Notes: a model not told the origin generated them from the letters alone. Counted from the stretch's first letter, positions 27,955-37,707 are shown. The stretch: 64,000 bases of DNA from Leptotrichia wadei (GCF_007990445.1 NZ_AP019841.1:1116001-1180000), one strand, 5' to 3'. Made by a program: numbers and translations.

Positions 27955-28683
27955 ATGAAAAAAATATTTTTGGGACTATTTATTTTAGGAACACTTGGAA
28001 TGGCTCAGCAAAACTATGAAGTTTATGTGAAAAATGGGGTTAAAATTTCTCAAAGTGAAGCGGATAGAGATAGCAAAGAGATTGATAAAATTATTAATGA
28101 TAAGATTATTTCAAGATATAACAACGAAGGAAAAAAAGTTATAATAGGAAAGGCAAAAGAACTTTACAATAAATACATGGACGCATTAATGGACAACATA
28201 GTACAAAATTCTCCAAAAAATCAACGGCAAATATTTAAAGAATTTTTAAGCAGACTTACTGGAATTATATCACAAAATGGTTTTGATACACTTGATAAAA
28301 TGGACATTTCTATCAAGGAAATTTCATTTTTGAGTAAAAATAAAGCTAAAGTTAGTATATCAATTAAATATAAAGATATAAATGATATTGACACTGATGA
28401 AATTATTGAAGAAGCATTAAAAAAATCTGGTATTACCGATAAGGAATTGGACCATTTTGAAAAAGTTAGTAAAGCAAAAATTGATAAATTTTATGAATAT
28501 CTTGAAAATAAAATAAAAGAAGAAATAAAGGATTCCGATTATAGTGAAAGTACTACAGAAATGGAAATTGAAAAAGTTGATGGAAAATGGCAAGTAAATT
28601 TTGATTATAATGATTTGATAAATGAGACATTAAAAAATTTGGAAGATAGTTTTGAAAGTATGAAAAATGACATTGACGATTAA
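27955..28683 (+). CDS. secreted protein of unknown function between hisD and hisC
   Basis: A 242-aa protein with a clear signal peptide (MKKIFLGLFILGTLGMA), then a highly charged, mostly helical mature part with a repeated acidic Asp/Glu/Ile-rich middle (SIKYKDINDIDTDEIIEEA) and a C-terminal strand VDGKWQVNFDY typical of DUF4878/DUF5105-like lipoprotein domains; that similarity is only by pattern. The lack of a lipobox Cys suggests periplasmic or surface location. It interrupts the his genes without an obvious link to histidine. Confidence 0.6.
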   Translation: MKKIFLGLFILGTLGMAQQNYEVYVKNGVKISQSEADRDSKEIDKIINDKIISRYNNEGKKVIIGKAKELYNKYMDALMDNIVQNSPKNQRQIFKEFLSRLTGIISQNGFDTLDKMDISIKEISFLSKNKAKVSISIKYKDINDIDTDEIIEEALKKSGITDKELDHFEKVSKAKIDKFYEYLENKIKEEIKDSDYSESTTEMEIEKVDGKWQVNFDYNDLINETLKNLEDSFESMKNDIDD

Positions 28684-28747
28684 TAAGGAAATTTATCTGA
28701 AATAATAGATAAAGTAAAGAAAAAAATAAAGAGGGAGAAATTGTAAA

Positions 28748-29821
28748 ATGAGCAAATTTTGGAATGATAAAATAAAGGAAATAGAGCCTTATGTTCCTGG
28801 AGAGCAGCCGAAAGACAAAAAATATATTAAACTTAATACAAATGAAAATCCTTATCCACCGTCAGAAAAAGTTATAGAAAAAATAAAGTCTATGAATTTG
28901 GAAGATTTGAAACTATATCCAGATCCAGATGTTTCAGAACTTAGAAAAGTGATTGCTGAATATTTTTCGAAAAAAATTGATGAAAGAATTACAAAAGAGC
29001 AAATTTTTGTGGGAAATGGTTCAGATGAAGTACTAGCACTTATTTTTATGACTTTTTTTAATAAAGGAGACAAAGTTTATTATCCTGATATAACTTACAG
29101 CTTTTACCCTGTTTATGCAGATTTATTTGATTTAAAAGAAATAAAGGTTCCTTTAAATGAAAATTTTGAAATTGAAATTGAAAAATATTTTGGACTTGAT
29201 GGACATATAATTATTACAAATCCAAATGCACCGACTTCGATTGCATTAAAATTGGAAGAAATTGAAAAAATTGCAGAAAAAAATCCTAATCAACTTATTG
29301 TTGTAGATGAGGCTTATGTTGATTTTGGTGCGGAAAGTGCTGTGAAATTGGTGAATAAATATGATAATGTTTTTGTTGTGCAGACATTTTCAAAATCTCG
29401 TTCATTTGCAGGAATGCGTCTGGGATATGCGATTGGTTCGGAAAATACAATAGAAGGGCTTAACAGGCTAAAATTTTCGTTTAATTCATATACGATTGAC
29501 AAAATTTCAATTGAAGCTGGAATTGAGTCATTTAAAGATGATGATTATTTCATAAAAATTAACGCTAAAATTATTGAAACACGGAAAAAAACTGTAAAAA
29601 AATTGAAAGAATTGGAATTTAAAGTGCTAAATTCAAGTGCTAATTTTATTTTTATTTCTCATAATAAAATTTTTGCAGGAGATTTGTATAAACAGCTAAA
29701 AGATAATGGAATTTTGGTTAGATATTTTGCAAAAGACAGGATTGATAATTATTTGAGGGTTACAATTGGTACGGATGAGGAAATGGGAATTTTTATTGAG
29801 AAATTGGAAGATTTGCTGTAA
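28748..29821 (+). CDS. hisC: histidinol-phosphate aminotransferase
   Basis: A PLP-dependent enzyme converting imidazole-acetol phosphate to histidinol phosphate. The 357-aa protein shows NTNENPYPPS, the VGNGSDE cofactor phosphate region, NPNAPT, VVDEAYVDF, and the Schiff-base Lys216 in TFSKSRSFAGMRLG. GAGGGAG precedes the ATG. Confidence 0.93.
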   Translation: MSKFWNDKIKEIEPYVPGEQPKDKKYIKLNTNENPYPPSEKVIEKIKSMNLEDLKLYPDPDVSELRKVIAEYFSKKIDERITKEQIFVGNGSDEVLALIFMTFFNKGDKVYYPDITYSFYPVYADLFDLKEIKVPLNENFEIEIEKYFGLDGHIIITNPNAPTSIALKLEEIEKIAEKNPNQLIVVDEAYVDFGAESAVKLVNKYDNVFVVQTFSKSRSFAGMRLGYAIGSENTIEGLNRLKFSFNSYTIDKISIEAGIESFKDDDYFIKINAKIIETRKKTVKKLKELEFKVLNSSANFIFISHNKIFAGDLYKQLKDNGILVRYFAKDRIDNYLRVTIGTDEEMGIFIEKLEDLL

Positions 29822-29853
29822 AAATAATGTAAATTAAAAATAAACTGAATATG

Positions 29854-29873
29854 CAAGGGGGTAATTCCCCTTG
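29854..29873. repeat. CAAGGGG hairpin between convergent genes
   Basis: CAAGGGG (29854-29860) and CCCCTTG (29867-29873) form a 7-bp stem with a 6-base loop between hisC and the minus-strand gene at 29891. It probably serves as a bidirectional 3' end, despite no T-run. Same stem as at 8267 and 20621. Confidence 0.6.
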
Positions 29874-29890
29874 TCAGAATACTGATTAGA

Positions 29891-30304
<414 letters not shown>

Positions 30305-30389
30305 TTATAGAATACATTAAATTACTCACTAAATTATACCATAATTTTTAATTAATATGTCAAAATAAATTTCTTATTTTTTGTTAATC

Positions 30390-30418
30390 TTGAAAAAGAT
30401 AAAAAAATAGATTATACT
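30390..30418 (+). promoter_or_regulatory. hisB promoter
   Basis: TTGAAA (30390-30395) and TATACT (30413-30418) are 17 bp apart, 35 bp upstream of hisB. It gives hisB its own start after the minus-strand insertion. Confidence 0.7.
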
Positions 30419-30453
30419 ATTTATAAATAAATTTGCAATGAAAGGATAAAGTT

Positions 30454-31044
30454 ATGAGAAAATCTAAAATTGAAAGAAATACATTTGAAACAAAAATAAA
30501 AATTGAATTGAATATTGATGGGACTGGGAAATATGAAAATAGTACAGGAGTTGGTTTTTTGGATCACATGCTTGACTTGTTTGCAAAACATGGAAGATTT
30601 GACTTGAAGGTTTATTGTGATGGAGATACACAAGTTGATGATCATCACAGTACAGAAGATATTGGGATTGCGCTTGGAAAATGTTTTTATGAGGCTTTGG
30701 GAGATTTAAAAGGTGTTAAGAGATATGGGAACTTTCTTTTGCCAATGGATGAGGCGTTAACATTGGTTGCAGTTGATTTGAGTGGGAGATATTTTTTGAA
30801 TTTTGATGTAAATATTCCGACTGAAAAAGTAGGAACTTTTGATACTGAATTGGTGGAAGAGTTTTTTATTGGATTTACACGGCATTTGAATGCAACGTTG
30901 CATATAAAGAATATGGCAGGGAAAAATTCACATCATATAATTGAGTCAATTTTTAAAGGAGTTGCTAGGGCCTTGGCAGAAGCAGTGAGTATTGATGAGA
31001 AATATAGGGATGAGATTCCTTCGACTAAGGGAGTTTTGGTTTAA
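30454..31044 (+). CDS. hisB: imidazoleglycerol-phosphate dehydratase
   Basis: A 196-aa monofunctional HisB (no histidinol phosphatase domain). Metal-binding motifs: DHMLDLFAKHGRFD, DDHHSTEDIGIALG, RHLNATLH and KNSHHIIESIFKG. It removes water from imidazoleglycerol phosphate. AAAGGA precedes the ATG. Confidence 0.95.
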   Translation: MRKSKIERNTFETKIKIELNIDGTGKYENSTGVGFLDHMLDLFAKHGRFDLKVYCDGDTQVDDHHSTEDIGIALGKCFYEALGDLKGVKRYGNFLLPMDEALTLVAVDLSGRYFLNFDVNIPTEKVGTFDTELVEEFFIGFTRHLNATLHIKNMAGKNSHHIIESIFKGVARALAEAVSIDEKYRDEIPSTKGVLV

Positions 31045-31185
31045 TCAAATTTATTAACAGTTTCAAATGATTTTGAAAATAGTGATGTAATGATAGTGAT
31101 GAGAATTTTAATAATACACTGATAAAAGCAAAAGTAACAAATGAAAAAATGGATAATAAGGAAAACTTGAATAGGAGGGGTTAAA

Positions 31186-31881
31186 ATGAAAATACAAAAA
31201 GAATTATTTTCACGTCAAGATAAAGAATACATGAAATTTTTAAGTAAATTGACGCCAAATGTATCGGAGGATACAATTATCGGAGTGAGAATTCCTGAAA
31301 TAAGAAAATTGGCTAAAAAATTGGTAAAGAATAATGAATATGAAGATTTTTTGAAGGAGTTGCCACATAAATATTACGATGAGAATTTGTTGCATGGAGC
31401 AATTATTTCAGAGAACAAAGATTTTGAGAACTGCATTGAATTGCTTGATAATTTTTTGCCATTTATTGATAATTGGGCGGTTTGTGATACGATTTCTCCA
31501 AAAATTTTTAAAAAGCATAAAAAAGAACTGATTGAAAAAATAAAGGAATGGTCTCAATCGGATAAAACTTATACTTGCAGGTTTGGTGTAGAAATGTTGA
31601 TGACGCATTTTTTGGATGAAGACTTTAAAAAGGAATATTTGGAAATGGTAGCGAATATTCATTCTGAGGAGTATTATGTGAAAATGGTAGTTGCTTGGTT
31701 TTTTGCAACTGCACTTGCGAAACAGTGGGATTATGCGGTGATTTATTTAGAAAATAATAGATTGGATGTTTGGGTGCATAATAAGACGATACAGAAGGCC
31801 CGAGAAAGTTTGAGGATTTTGGAAGACAAGAAGGGGTATTTGAAGGGATTGAAAAGAAAGAAAGAAGGAGAATTAATTTAA
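31186..31881 (+). CDS. AlkD-family DNA alkylation repair protein
   Basis: A 231-aa protein of helical HEAT-like repeats with the AlkD-family signatures GVRIPEIRKLAKKL, DENLLHGAII, DNWAVCDTISPKIFKKH and WFFATALAKQWDY. AlkD proteins are DNA glycosylases for alkylated bases; catalytic activity is inferred from family. AGGAGGG precedes the ATG. The stop overlaps the next start (TAATG). Confidence 0.85.
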   Translation: MKIQKELFSRQDKEYMKFLSKLTPNVSEDTIIGVRIPEIRKLAKKLVKNNEYEDFLKELPHKYYDENLLHGAIISENKDFENCIELLDNFLPFIDNWAVCDTISPKIFKKHKKELIEKIKEWSQSDKTYTCRFGVEMLMTHFLDEDFKKEYLEMVANIHSEEYYVKMVVAWFFATALAKQWDYAVIYLENNRLDVWVHNKTIQKARESLRILEDKKGYLKGLKRKKEGELI

Positions 31882-32693
31882 TGAAAATCACAAAAGTTAT
31901 GTTTATAGGATTGATTTCTTTGTTGTGTTCAATAAATTCATTTACAAATACAAATTCTGAAAATGATTTTAAAAAGTATGTACTAGAAAAATTAGAAGAA
32001 ATAAAAAAAATTGATATTTATAACAATGATACGACTACTAAATATCAAAATAGGTATGAAGAAAATTCAAAAAGGTCTGGCTTAAAAAAATTTATAATTG
32101 ATAATTTTCCTGAAAAAAGTAGCGAATTATTAGAAAAAAATAATGAAAGTTGGGATGCTGTTTGGAAAAACAATATTTCTTTTCTTGATGATTTAGAAAT
32201 AAAATATGGCTTTAATACGAATTTGTATGAATTTTATAGAGAAGAAGATAATAAGACAATAAAAAAATTAATGGAGTTAGCTATAAAATTAAAAAACAAA
32301 AAAAGTTTATCTTTTGATCAATTGAGAAAGTCAAAAGAAGAATATGAAACAGAGAATAAAAAAATGAATGATAAGTATACTGAATTACATGATTTAATGG
32401 GAGATGAATATATAAATTATGGTGGAACGATTGGTTATGGATGCTATCCTAGACATTATTATAGCAATTTAGAAAATTTTCAAGAAAAATGGTTAAAATT
32501 TAGGGAAGATGAAGCATTATTTTATTCTGAATTGGAAAATAAAAAAGATGAGAAAATTTATTTTGGAAAACTTTTTGAAATAACAAAAAAACAGAACGAA
32601 TACTTTGAGGATATTATAAATAATATAAAAAAAAGCGATAGATATAAAGAAGAAAAATATATAAAAGACAAAATATTGAAATTTGGGAAATAA
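31881..32693 (+). CDS. secreted helical protein of unknown function
   Basis: A 270-aa protein with an N-terminal signal peptide (VMFIGLISLLCSINSF) and a charged, Lys/Glu-rich, coiled-coil-like mature part; a short GGTIGYGCYPRHYY segment near residue 180 is the only aromatic cluster. It is translationally coupled to alkD, which is odd for an exported product. It could be an LprI/DUF1311-like protein, but the evidence is weak. Confidence 0.6.
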   Translation: MKITKVMFIGLISLLCSINSFTNTNSENDFKKYVLEKLEEIKKIDIYNNDTTTKYQNRYEENSKRSGLKKFIIDNFPEKSSELLEKNNESWDAVWKNNISFLDDLEIKYGFNTNLYEFYREEDNKTIKKLMELAIKLKNKKSLSFDQLRKSKEEYETENKKMNDKYTELHDLMGDEYINYGGTIGYGCYPRHYYSNLENFQEKWLKFREDEALFYSELENKKDEKIYFGKLFEITKKQNEYFEDIINNIKKSDRYKEEKYIKDKILKFGK

Positions 32694-32738
32694 AACGAAT
32701 ACTAGTAAAAAAGATTATGCAATAGACAAGGAGAAAAA

Positions 32739-35057
32739 ATGGAAAAAGAGTTAGAATCTGAATCTTTAACTTTATTTGAAAATGAAAATATTGAAAAAAC
32801 TGAAGCTATAAAAGTTAAAAATACACTCTTTACTATTTTAAATGGTGAAAGAGTTGATTTAGAAATTGAAGAGATTTTCGATAGTAATAGGTTTTATGAG
32901 ATAAAGGCTGTCACTTTTTCAGCTGACGAAAGTTTTTTGAATAAATACCTAACTCCGTTTAAAAGTGTTGATTTGGTTATCGGGATACAAGATGTAGATG
33001 TCCAAGTTAGAGGATTGAAGGCTTTGAAAAATGAAACCAAGAATTTGATTGAGAGTCAAAAGGCGATTATTAAAAAGAAACAAATCCGTTTTTTTGAGAA
33101 TCTTTCAAGGGAGAATCAAGAAAGTATTGTGGAAGAAAAGTGGAAATTGAGAGTGCCAATAAGTTCGACAATTCATAGTAAATTTTATCTTTTGAAAAAT
33201 GATTCGGAGACGAGATTGATTTTTGGATCGGCTAATCTTTCATTTCAGGCTTTTTCAAACAAAAGGAACCAATTTGAAAACATTGTCATTTTTGATAATT
33301 CCCCATTATTTAACCAGTTTGAAGAATATTTTAACGAAATTACTTTAACTTGTACTGATTTTATTACGAAAGCTATAAGAAAAAAGGCGAAAAGTAAAAT
33401 TAAAGTTTTAGATGAGAATAATGATGAAAAAAAGGAAGAGAAATTTTCTGTGAGATTTACACAAGATGAAAATTCCAAATTGCAAATAGATATTTCGAAA
33501 GATATTGTTAAAGAATTTAATGAGGTAATTGTTAAGGAAGAAGATAGTGTTGCTTTGCCGATAATTGAGGAAATTAAAACGATTGATGAGAAACAGAAAA
33601 TAATTGAGAATGAGAAAAAAGAGGAACTTGAAGTTGAAAAATTTGCTTATGAATTGTCGATTAATACTATTTCACGACAGGCTAAAAAGAAAGAAAGTAT
33701 GGTTGTGACGCCTGAAACATTTGCGAAAAAGATAAAACCTAAATTGGAAATTAAAATTGCTCCAAAATTAAATCAAGCGACTTCTGAAAGAGAATTGTTA
33801 TTTTCAAAAGATACTGATCGTGGATTTGGACGTTCGGGATTATATATTGAAGAAAATGGAAACACGAAACCGTTTGGGCAAAAAGCTGGAAAAGAAGAAA
33901 TAAAAACTTCTATTGAAAGTATTGTGAAATTGATTGAGAACTATAGAAAGTATGTAATTGACTATAACGATAATTATGGTTCAAGAATTGTTGAGATAAT
34001 TTTGTATGCATTCACTTCGCCTTTTCTTCAGGATATTAGGTTTAAACTGGAATCTGATTCGGAAAAATTAGATGTTCCACAATTTCTATTTATCGGAGGA
34101 ACTGCTGGTTCAGGAAAAAGTAATTTATTGCAGATTTTACAAAAAATGCTGGGCCTTTCTAAATCAAAGCCTATTTTGTACAATAACATTATTCCGACTG
34201 GAAGAACAAAAAAAGCAGATACGATAACACAAATTCAACTATGGATGAATGAAAATAATGTAGCTCCAATTTTAATTGATGAAATTGACGAAGAATTTTT
34301 TTCAAACAAAGATAGAGGAAACAACTTGATTGTAAATGTTTCAAATCTTTCTACTTCAAATTTTGATTTTACGCCTTGTTTCATTGGAACAACAAATGCT
34401 TTGGAATATTCGTTGCCACAACGGTCACAAAGAAGATCATACTATGTGAAAAATGATAAAGTTTTTGATACGAAACTTAAGAAAAAATCTGTAAAAGCAT
34501 ATACAGAAGTGTTTGAAATTATTAATGATACTCTTTTCCAAGATTTTGTTATTCGATTTGCAGAAAAGTTGACAGATGATAATTTAAGCTGGAAAAATTA
34601 TTCTCTACACTCTTCTACAGGATTGATAGATTTCCTTTATTGGTCTCGTGAAATTTTTAAGGAATATTTTGAAATTGCTCAAATCGAAATTCCTGCTTGG
34701 TTTCCTGAAACTAGATATGATGACACTGTAGAAAATAATCAGTCTTTATGGAGAAAATTATACGAATATAATCATCAAGATTTTAAAATACAAAAAGAAA
34801 AAGGTGTATATTTATTTAAATTAAAAAGTTTAGATAGTGAAGAAGGACAAAGCAATAGATTTGGTACAAAAATTCTTCCGTCAACAAAATATTTAAATGC
34901 ATTATCACAAAAATGTAAAAATGACAATAATTCTTCAGATATTATCGAAATTAAAATAAAGGAGTTTCATGATTGGATAGGAGTGCCGTTGCCCAAGGAA
35001 TTGGAGCATAAGAAGACGATTCTAGATTTTTTTAAGAAAAAGAAAAGTGAGAATTGA
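32739..35057 (+). CDS. PLD-type nuclease fused to an AAA ATPase (putative defence protein)
   Basis: A 772-aa protein with two parts. The N-terminal half has a single phospholipase-D-like nuclease motif, IHSKFYLLK (His146, Lys148) plus GSANLS at 163-168, as in NgoFVII-type restriction nucleases and other HKD nucleases that dimerise. After a long charged linker (about 210-345), an AAA ATPase domain has Walker A GGTAGSGKSN (453-462), Walker B LIDEIDEEF (512-520), sensor-1 TTN (551-553) and arginines in QRSQRRS (561-567). The combination suggests ATP-controlled nucleic-acid cleavage. Nothing else in a known defence cassette is adjacent; it sits between hisB/alkD and an AAA/nuclease gene. No family name assigned. 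Confidence 0.75.
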   Translation: MEKELESESLTLFENENIEKTEAIKVKNTLFTILNGERVDLEIEEIFDSNRFYEIKAVTFSADESFLNKYLTPFKSVDLVIGIQDVDVQVRGLKALKNETKNLIESQKAIIKKKQIRFFENLSRENQESIVEEKWKLRVPISSTIHSKFYLLKNDSETRLIFGSANLSFQAFSNKRNQFENIVIFDNSPLFNQFEEYFNEITLTCTDFITKAIRKKAKSKIKVLDENNDEKKEEKFSVRFTQDENSKLQIDISKDIVKEFNEVIVKEEDSVALPIIEEIKTIDEKQKIIENEKKEELEVEKFAYELSINTISRQAKKKESMVVTPETFAKKIKPKLEIKIAPKLNQATSERELLFSKDTDRGFGRSGLYIEENGNTKPFGQKAGKEEIKTSIESIVKLIENYRKYVIDYNDNYGSRIVEIILYAFTSPFLQDIRFKLESDSEKLDVPQFLFIGGTAGSGKSNLLQILQKMLGLSKSKPILYNNIIPTGRTKKADTITQIQLWMNENNVAPILIDEIDEEFFSNKDRGNNLIVNVSNLSTSNFDFTPCFIGTTNALEYSLPQRSQRRSYYVKNDKVFDTKLKKKSVKAYTEVFEIINDTLFQDFVIRFAEKLTDDNLSWKNYSLHSSTGLIDFLYWSREIFKEYFEIAQIEIPAWFPETRYDDTVENNQSLWRKLYEYNHQDFKIQKEKGVYLFKLKSLDSEEGQSNRFGTKILPSTKYLNALSQKCKNDNNSSDIIEIKIKEFHDWIGVPLPKELEHKKTILDFFKKKKSEN

Positions 35058-35063
35058 TTTTCA

Positions 35064-35092
35064 TTGTAATGTCAAATTTTTTTTGATATAAT
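35064..35092 (+). promoter_or_regulatory. promoter of the AAA/PD-(D/E)XK gene
   Basis: TTGTAA (35064-35069) and TATAAT (35087-35092) are 17 bp apart. A 24-bp stretch covering the -10 box (35077-35100) is identical to 36909-36932 at the hisH promoter. Confidence 0.65.
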
Positions 35093-35124
35093 TTAAGTAA
35101 TTAAAGGGAAAGTAGGGATTAATT

Positions 35125-36774
35125 ATGAAAAAAAAGAAAAAAGGACTAGCAATTGGAAATTCTGATTTTAAGGAAATTATACAAGAAAACGGATATTATG
35201 TCGATAAAACAAAGTTCATAGAAGATTTGCTGGAAGATTTATCAAAAGTTAAACTTTTTACAAGGCCCAGAAGATTTGGAAAAACTTTAAATTTGTCTAT
35301 GTTAAATTATTTTTTTGATGTTAGAAATGCAGAGGAAAATAGAAAATTATTTGATAATTTGTATATTTCAAAAAGTGAGTATATGGAAAATCAAGGACAA
35401 AATCCTGTAATTCTTATAAGCCTAAGAAATGCCGAGGCAGAAAATTGGGAGGATAGTTTTTTTAATATTAAGAATCTCATTTCTAATTTGTACGATAATT
35501 TTGAATATATTTCTAGCAATTTAAAAAAAAGAGATTTAGTTGAATTTGAAAATATATGGCTCAAAAAAAATAATGCAGATTGGGAAAATTCATTAAAGAA
35601 TTTATCAAGATATCTGTATGAATATTACGAAAAAAAAGTTATAATTTTAATAGATGAATATGACACTCCAATGACAAGTGCCTGGAACGAAGGATATTAT
35701 GAAAAGTCTCGAAGATTTTTTAAAAGTTTTTATTCAAATACATTGAAAGATAATGAATATTTACAATTTGCAGTTGTGACTGGGATACTTAGGGTAGCAA
35801 AGGAAGGGATTTTTTCTGGATTGAATAATTTGAAAACTTATACGGTTTTGAATAATAAATATGCAGAAAGTTTTGGATTGATTGAAACAGAAGTGAAAAA
35901 TGCCTTGGAATATTATGGATTAGAGCAAAATATTGAAAAAGTGAGAAAATGGTATAACGGCTATAAGTTTGGGAATATTCAAATTTATAATCCGTGGAGT
36001 ATAATTAACTATCTCGATGAAAAAGAAATAAACGTTTATTGGATAAATACATCAGATAACAGGCTTATTCATTCAGCAATAGAAAATGCTGATAAAGATT
36101 TATTTGACGAATTAAAAGATTTATTCAATAATGGAACAACAGAGCAAATGGTAATGGCTTCATCGAATATGGATAGATTGAAAGATCCACAAGAAGTTTG
36201 GCAGTTATTACTTTTTGGAGGGTATTTGACTGTTGAAGAAAAAATTGCTATGAATGAATATGCTTTAAAATTGCCAAATTATGAAGTTAAAACATTTTTT
36301 AAAGATATGTTTGTTCAAAATTTAGGAGGTTTTAGCAGATTTAGAGAAATGATAAAAGCATTTAAAAACTTCGATTTTGACAGATTTGAAGAACTTTTAA
36401 ATGAAATATTTTTAGTGTCAATGAGTTATCACGATACTTCTAAAACAGAAAAACCATATCATACTTTTATTTTAGGAATGATGTTGTATCTTGATAATGA
36501 GTACACAGTTTTATCGAATAATGAAACTGGCTATGGAAGAAATGATTTAGCTTTAAATCCAATAAATAAAAGAGATGTTGGATATATATTTGAATTTAAA
36601 GTTTCTAAAACTGAAGAAGAGATTGAAAAAAGAGCAGAGGAAGCATTGAGTCAAATTGAAAATAAAAAATATCCTGTTTTATTAAAGGAATGTGGAGTAA
36701 AAGAAATTGTACATATTGGAATGGCATTTTTTGGAAAAAGAGTTAAAGTGAAATATAAAGTTGTGAAAAACTAA
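35125..36774 (+). CDS. AAA-ATPase-like protein with PD-(D/E)XK nuclease domain
   Basis: A 549-aa protein of the AAA-ATPase_like plus DUF1703 family, greatly expanded in Fusobacteria and Bacteroidetes. Motifs: GYYVDKTKFIEDLL, a Walker-A-like RPRRFGKTLNLS near residues 48-59, Walker B IILIDEYDTPM near 173-183, WYNGYKFG, and a C-terminal PD-(D/E)XK domain with NDLALNP and YIFEFKVSK near 472-493. Cellular role is unproven; mobile or defence functions are suspected. It has its own promoter and AAAGGGAAAG-type ribosome site. Confidence 0.85.
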   Translation: MKKKKKGLAIGNSDFKEIIQENGYYVDKTKFIEDLLEDLSKVKLFTRPRRFGKTLNLSMLNYFFDVRNAEENRKLFDNLYISKSEYMENQGQNPVILISLRNAEAENWEDSFFNIKNLISNLYDNFEYISSNLKKRDLVEFENIWLKKNNADWENSLKNLSRYLYEYYEKKVIILIDEYDTPMTSAWNEGYYEKSRRFFKSFYSNTLKDNEYLQFAVVTGILRVAKEGIFSGLNNLKTYTVLNNKYAESFGLIETEVKNALEYYGLEQNIEKVRKWYNGYKFGNIQIYNPWSIINYLDEKEINVYWINTSDNRLIHSAIENADKDLFDELKDLFNNGTTEQMVMASSNMDRLKDPQEVWQLLLFGGYLTVEEKIAMNEYALKLPNYEVKTFFKDMFVQNLGGFSRFREMIKAFKNFDFDRFEELLNEIFLVSMSYHDTSKTEKPYHTFILGMMLYLDNEYTVLSNNETGYGRNDLALNPINKRDVGYIFEFKVSKTEEEIEKRAEEALSQIENKKYPVLLKECGVKEIVHIGMAFFGKRVKVKYKVVKN

Positions 36775-36789
36775 AATTTTTTTGAATAG

Positions 36790-36818
36790 TTGACATTGTA
36801 TAAAAAATAATGTAAAAT
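36790..36818 (+). promoter_or_regulatory. near-consensus promoter upstream of hisH
   Basis: A perfect TTGACA (36790-36795) and TAAAAT (36813-36818) are 17 bp apart, with TG just before the -10 box. It points into the short RNA unit at 36825, not directly into a gene. Confidence 0.75.
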
Positions 36819-36824
36819 TATGTT

Positions 36825-36878
36825 CCTTGGCAGGGGAGCAAAAAAGGTCTCATAAAAAATGGGGCCTTTTTTATTTAT
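36825..36878 (+). ncRNA. candidate small RNA (promoter plus terminator, about 50 nt)
   Basis: The promoter at 36790 predicts a start near 36825. The transcript would contain a small 5' hairpin (CCTTGGCAGGGG) and then a strong terminator: 36840-36853 pairs with 36859-36872 (AAAAAAGG...CCTTTTTT, two G-U pairs), with T-rich sequence to 36878. The hisH promoter lies downstream of this terminator, so the unit is self-contained. It may be an independent small RNA or the remnant of an attenuator leader. No known family recognised. Confidence 0.5.
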
Positions 36879-36895
36879 GAAAAAATTTTTCTTAA

Positions 36896-36924
36896 TTGCA
36901 ACAATATATTTTTTTTGATATAAT
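36896..36924 (+). promoter_or_regulatory. hisH promoter
   Basis: TTGCAA (36896-36901) and TATAAT (36919-36924) are 17 bp apart, 75 bp before hisH; it shares 24 identical bases (36909-36932) with the promoter at 35064. Confidence 0.65.
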
Positions 36925-36999
36925 TTAAGTAAGTAAAAAGATTTAAATTTATCAAAAAAATAAAATAAAATAAAAGTATAAAGAAAGGAAGTTTAAACT

Positions 37000-37635
37000 A
37001 TGATCGCAGTTATTGATTATGGAGTGGGTAATCTTTTCTCTTTGCTATCTTCATTAAATTATGTTGGACTTGATACAAAACTGACTAATGATGTTGAAGA
37101 GATTAAAAGTGCGAAAGGGATAATTTTGCCAGGAGTGGGGGCTTTTAGAGATGCTGTTTCTAATCTTGAAAAATATGGGTTAAAAGATATTTTGATAGAT
37201 GAAGCAAAAAATGGAAAGCCTTTTTTAGGAATTTGCCTTGGAATGCAAATGCTTTTTGAGAAAAGTTATGAATACGGTGAATTTGAAGGACTTGGACTTA
37301 TAAATGGAAGTGTTGAGGAAATAAAAAAATATATTCTAAAAAATTCTGATTTGAAAATACCTCATATGGGATGGAACAACTTGAAAATAAATGATGAATT
37401 TAGAAATGATAAAATTTTGAAAAATGTGAATGTTGAAAATGAAGAATATGTGTATTATGTACATTCATATTTTGCAAAAACGGATATGAAAAATATTGTT
37501 GCATATTCAGAATATGGAACAAAAATTCCTGGAATTGTAAAAAATAAAAATGTTTATGGAATGCAGTTTCATCCTGAAAAATCTGGAGATACTGGATTGA
37601 AATTATTGAAAAATTGGGGTGAATTAGCAAAGTAA
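37000..37635 (+). CDS. hisH: imidazole glycerol phosphate synthase, glutaminase subunit
   Basis: A 211-aa class I glutamine amidotransferase that delivers ammonia to HisF. The catalytic Cys79 is in GICLGMQ and the His/Glu pair is in MQFHPEKSG near the C-terminus. AAAGGAAG precedes the ATG. It begins the second his block (hisH, A, F, IE, K). Confidence 0.95.
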   Translation: MIAVIDYGVGNLFSLLSSLNYVGLDTKLTNDVEEIKSAKGIILPGVGAFRDAVSNLEKYGLKDILIDEAKNGKPFLGICLGMQMLFEKSYEYGEFEGLGLINGSVEEIKKYILKNSDLKIPHMGWNNLKINDEFRNDKILKNVNVENEEYVYYVHSYFAKTDMKNIVAYSEYGTKIPGIVKNKNVYGMQFHPEKSGDTGLKLLKNWGELAK

Positions 37636-37707
37636 AAATAACATTGTGATTATTTTACTTAATTTATCATTTTTAATTGGTTTTGATTAATTGAGAAAGA
37701 GGTATTT

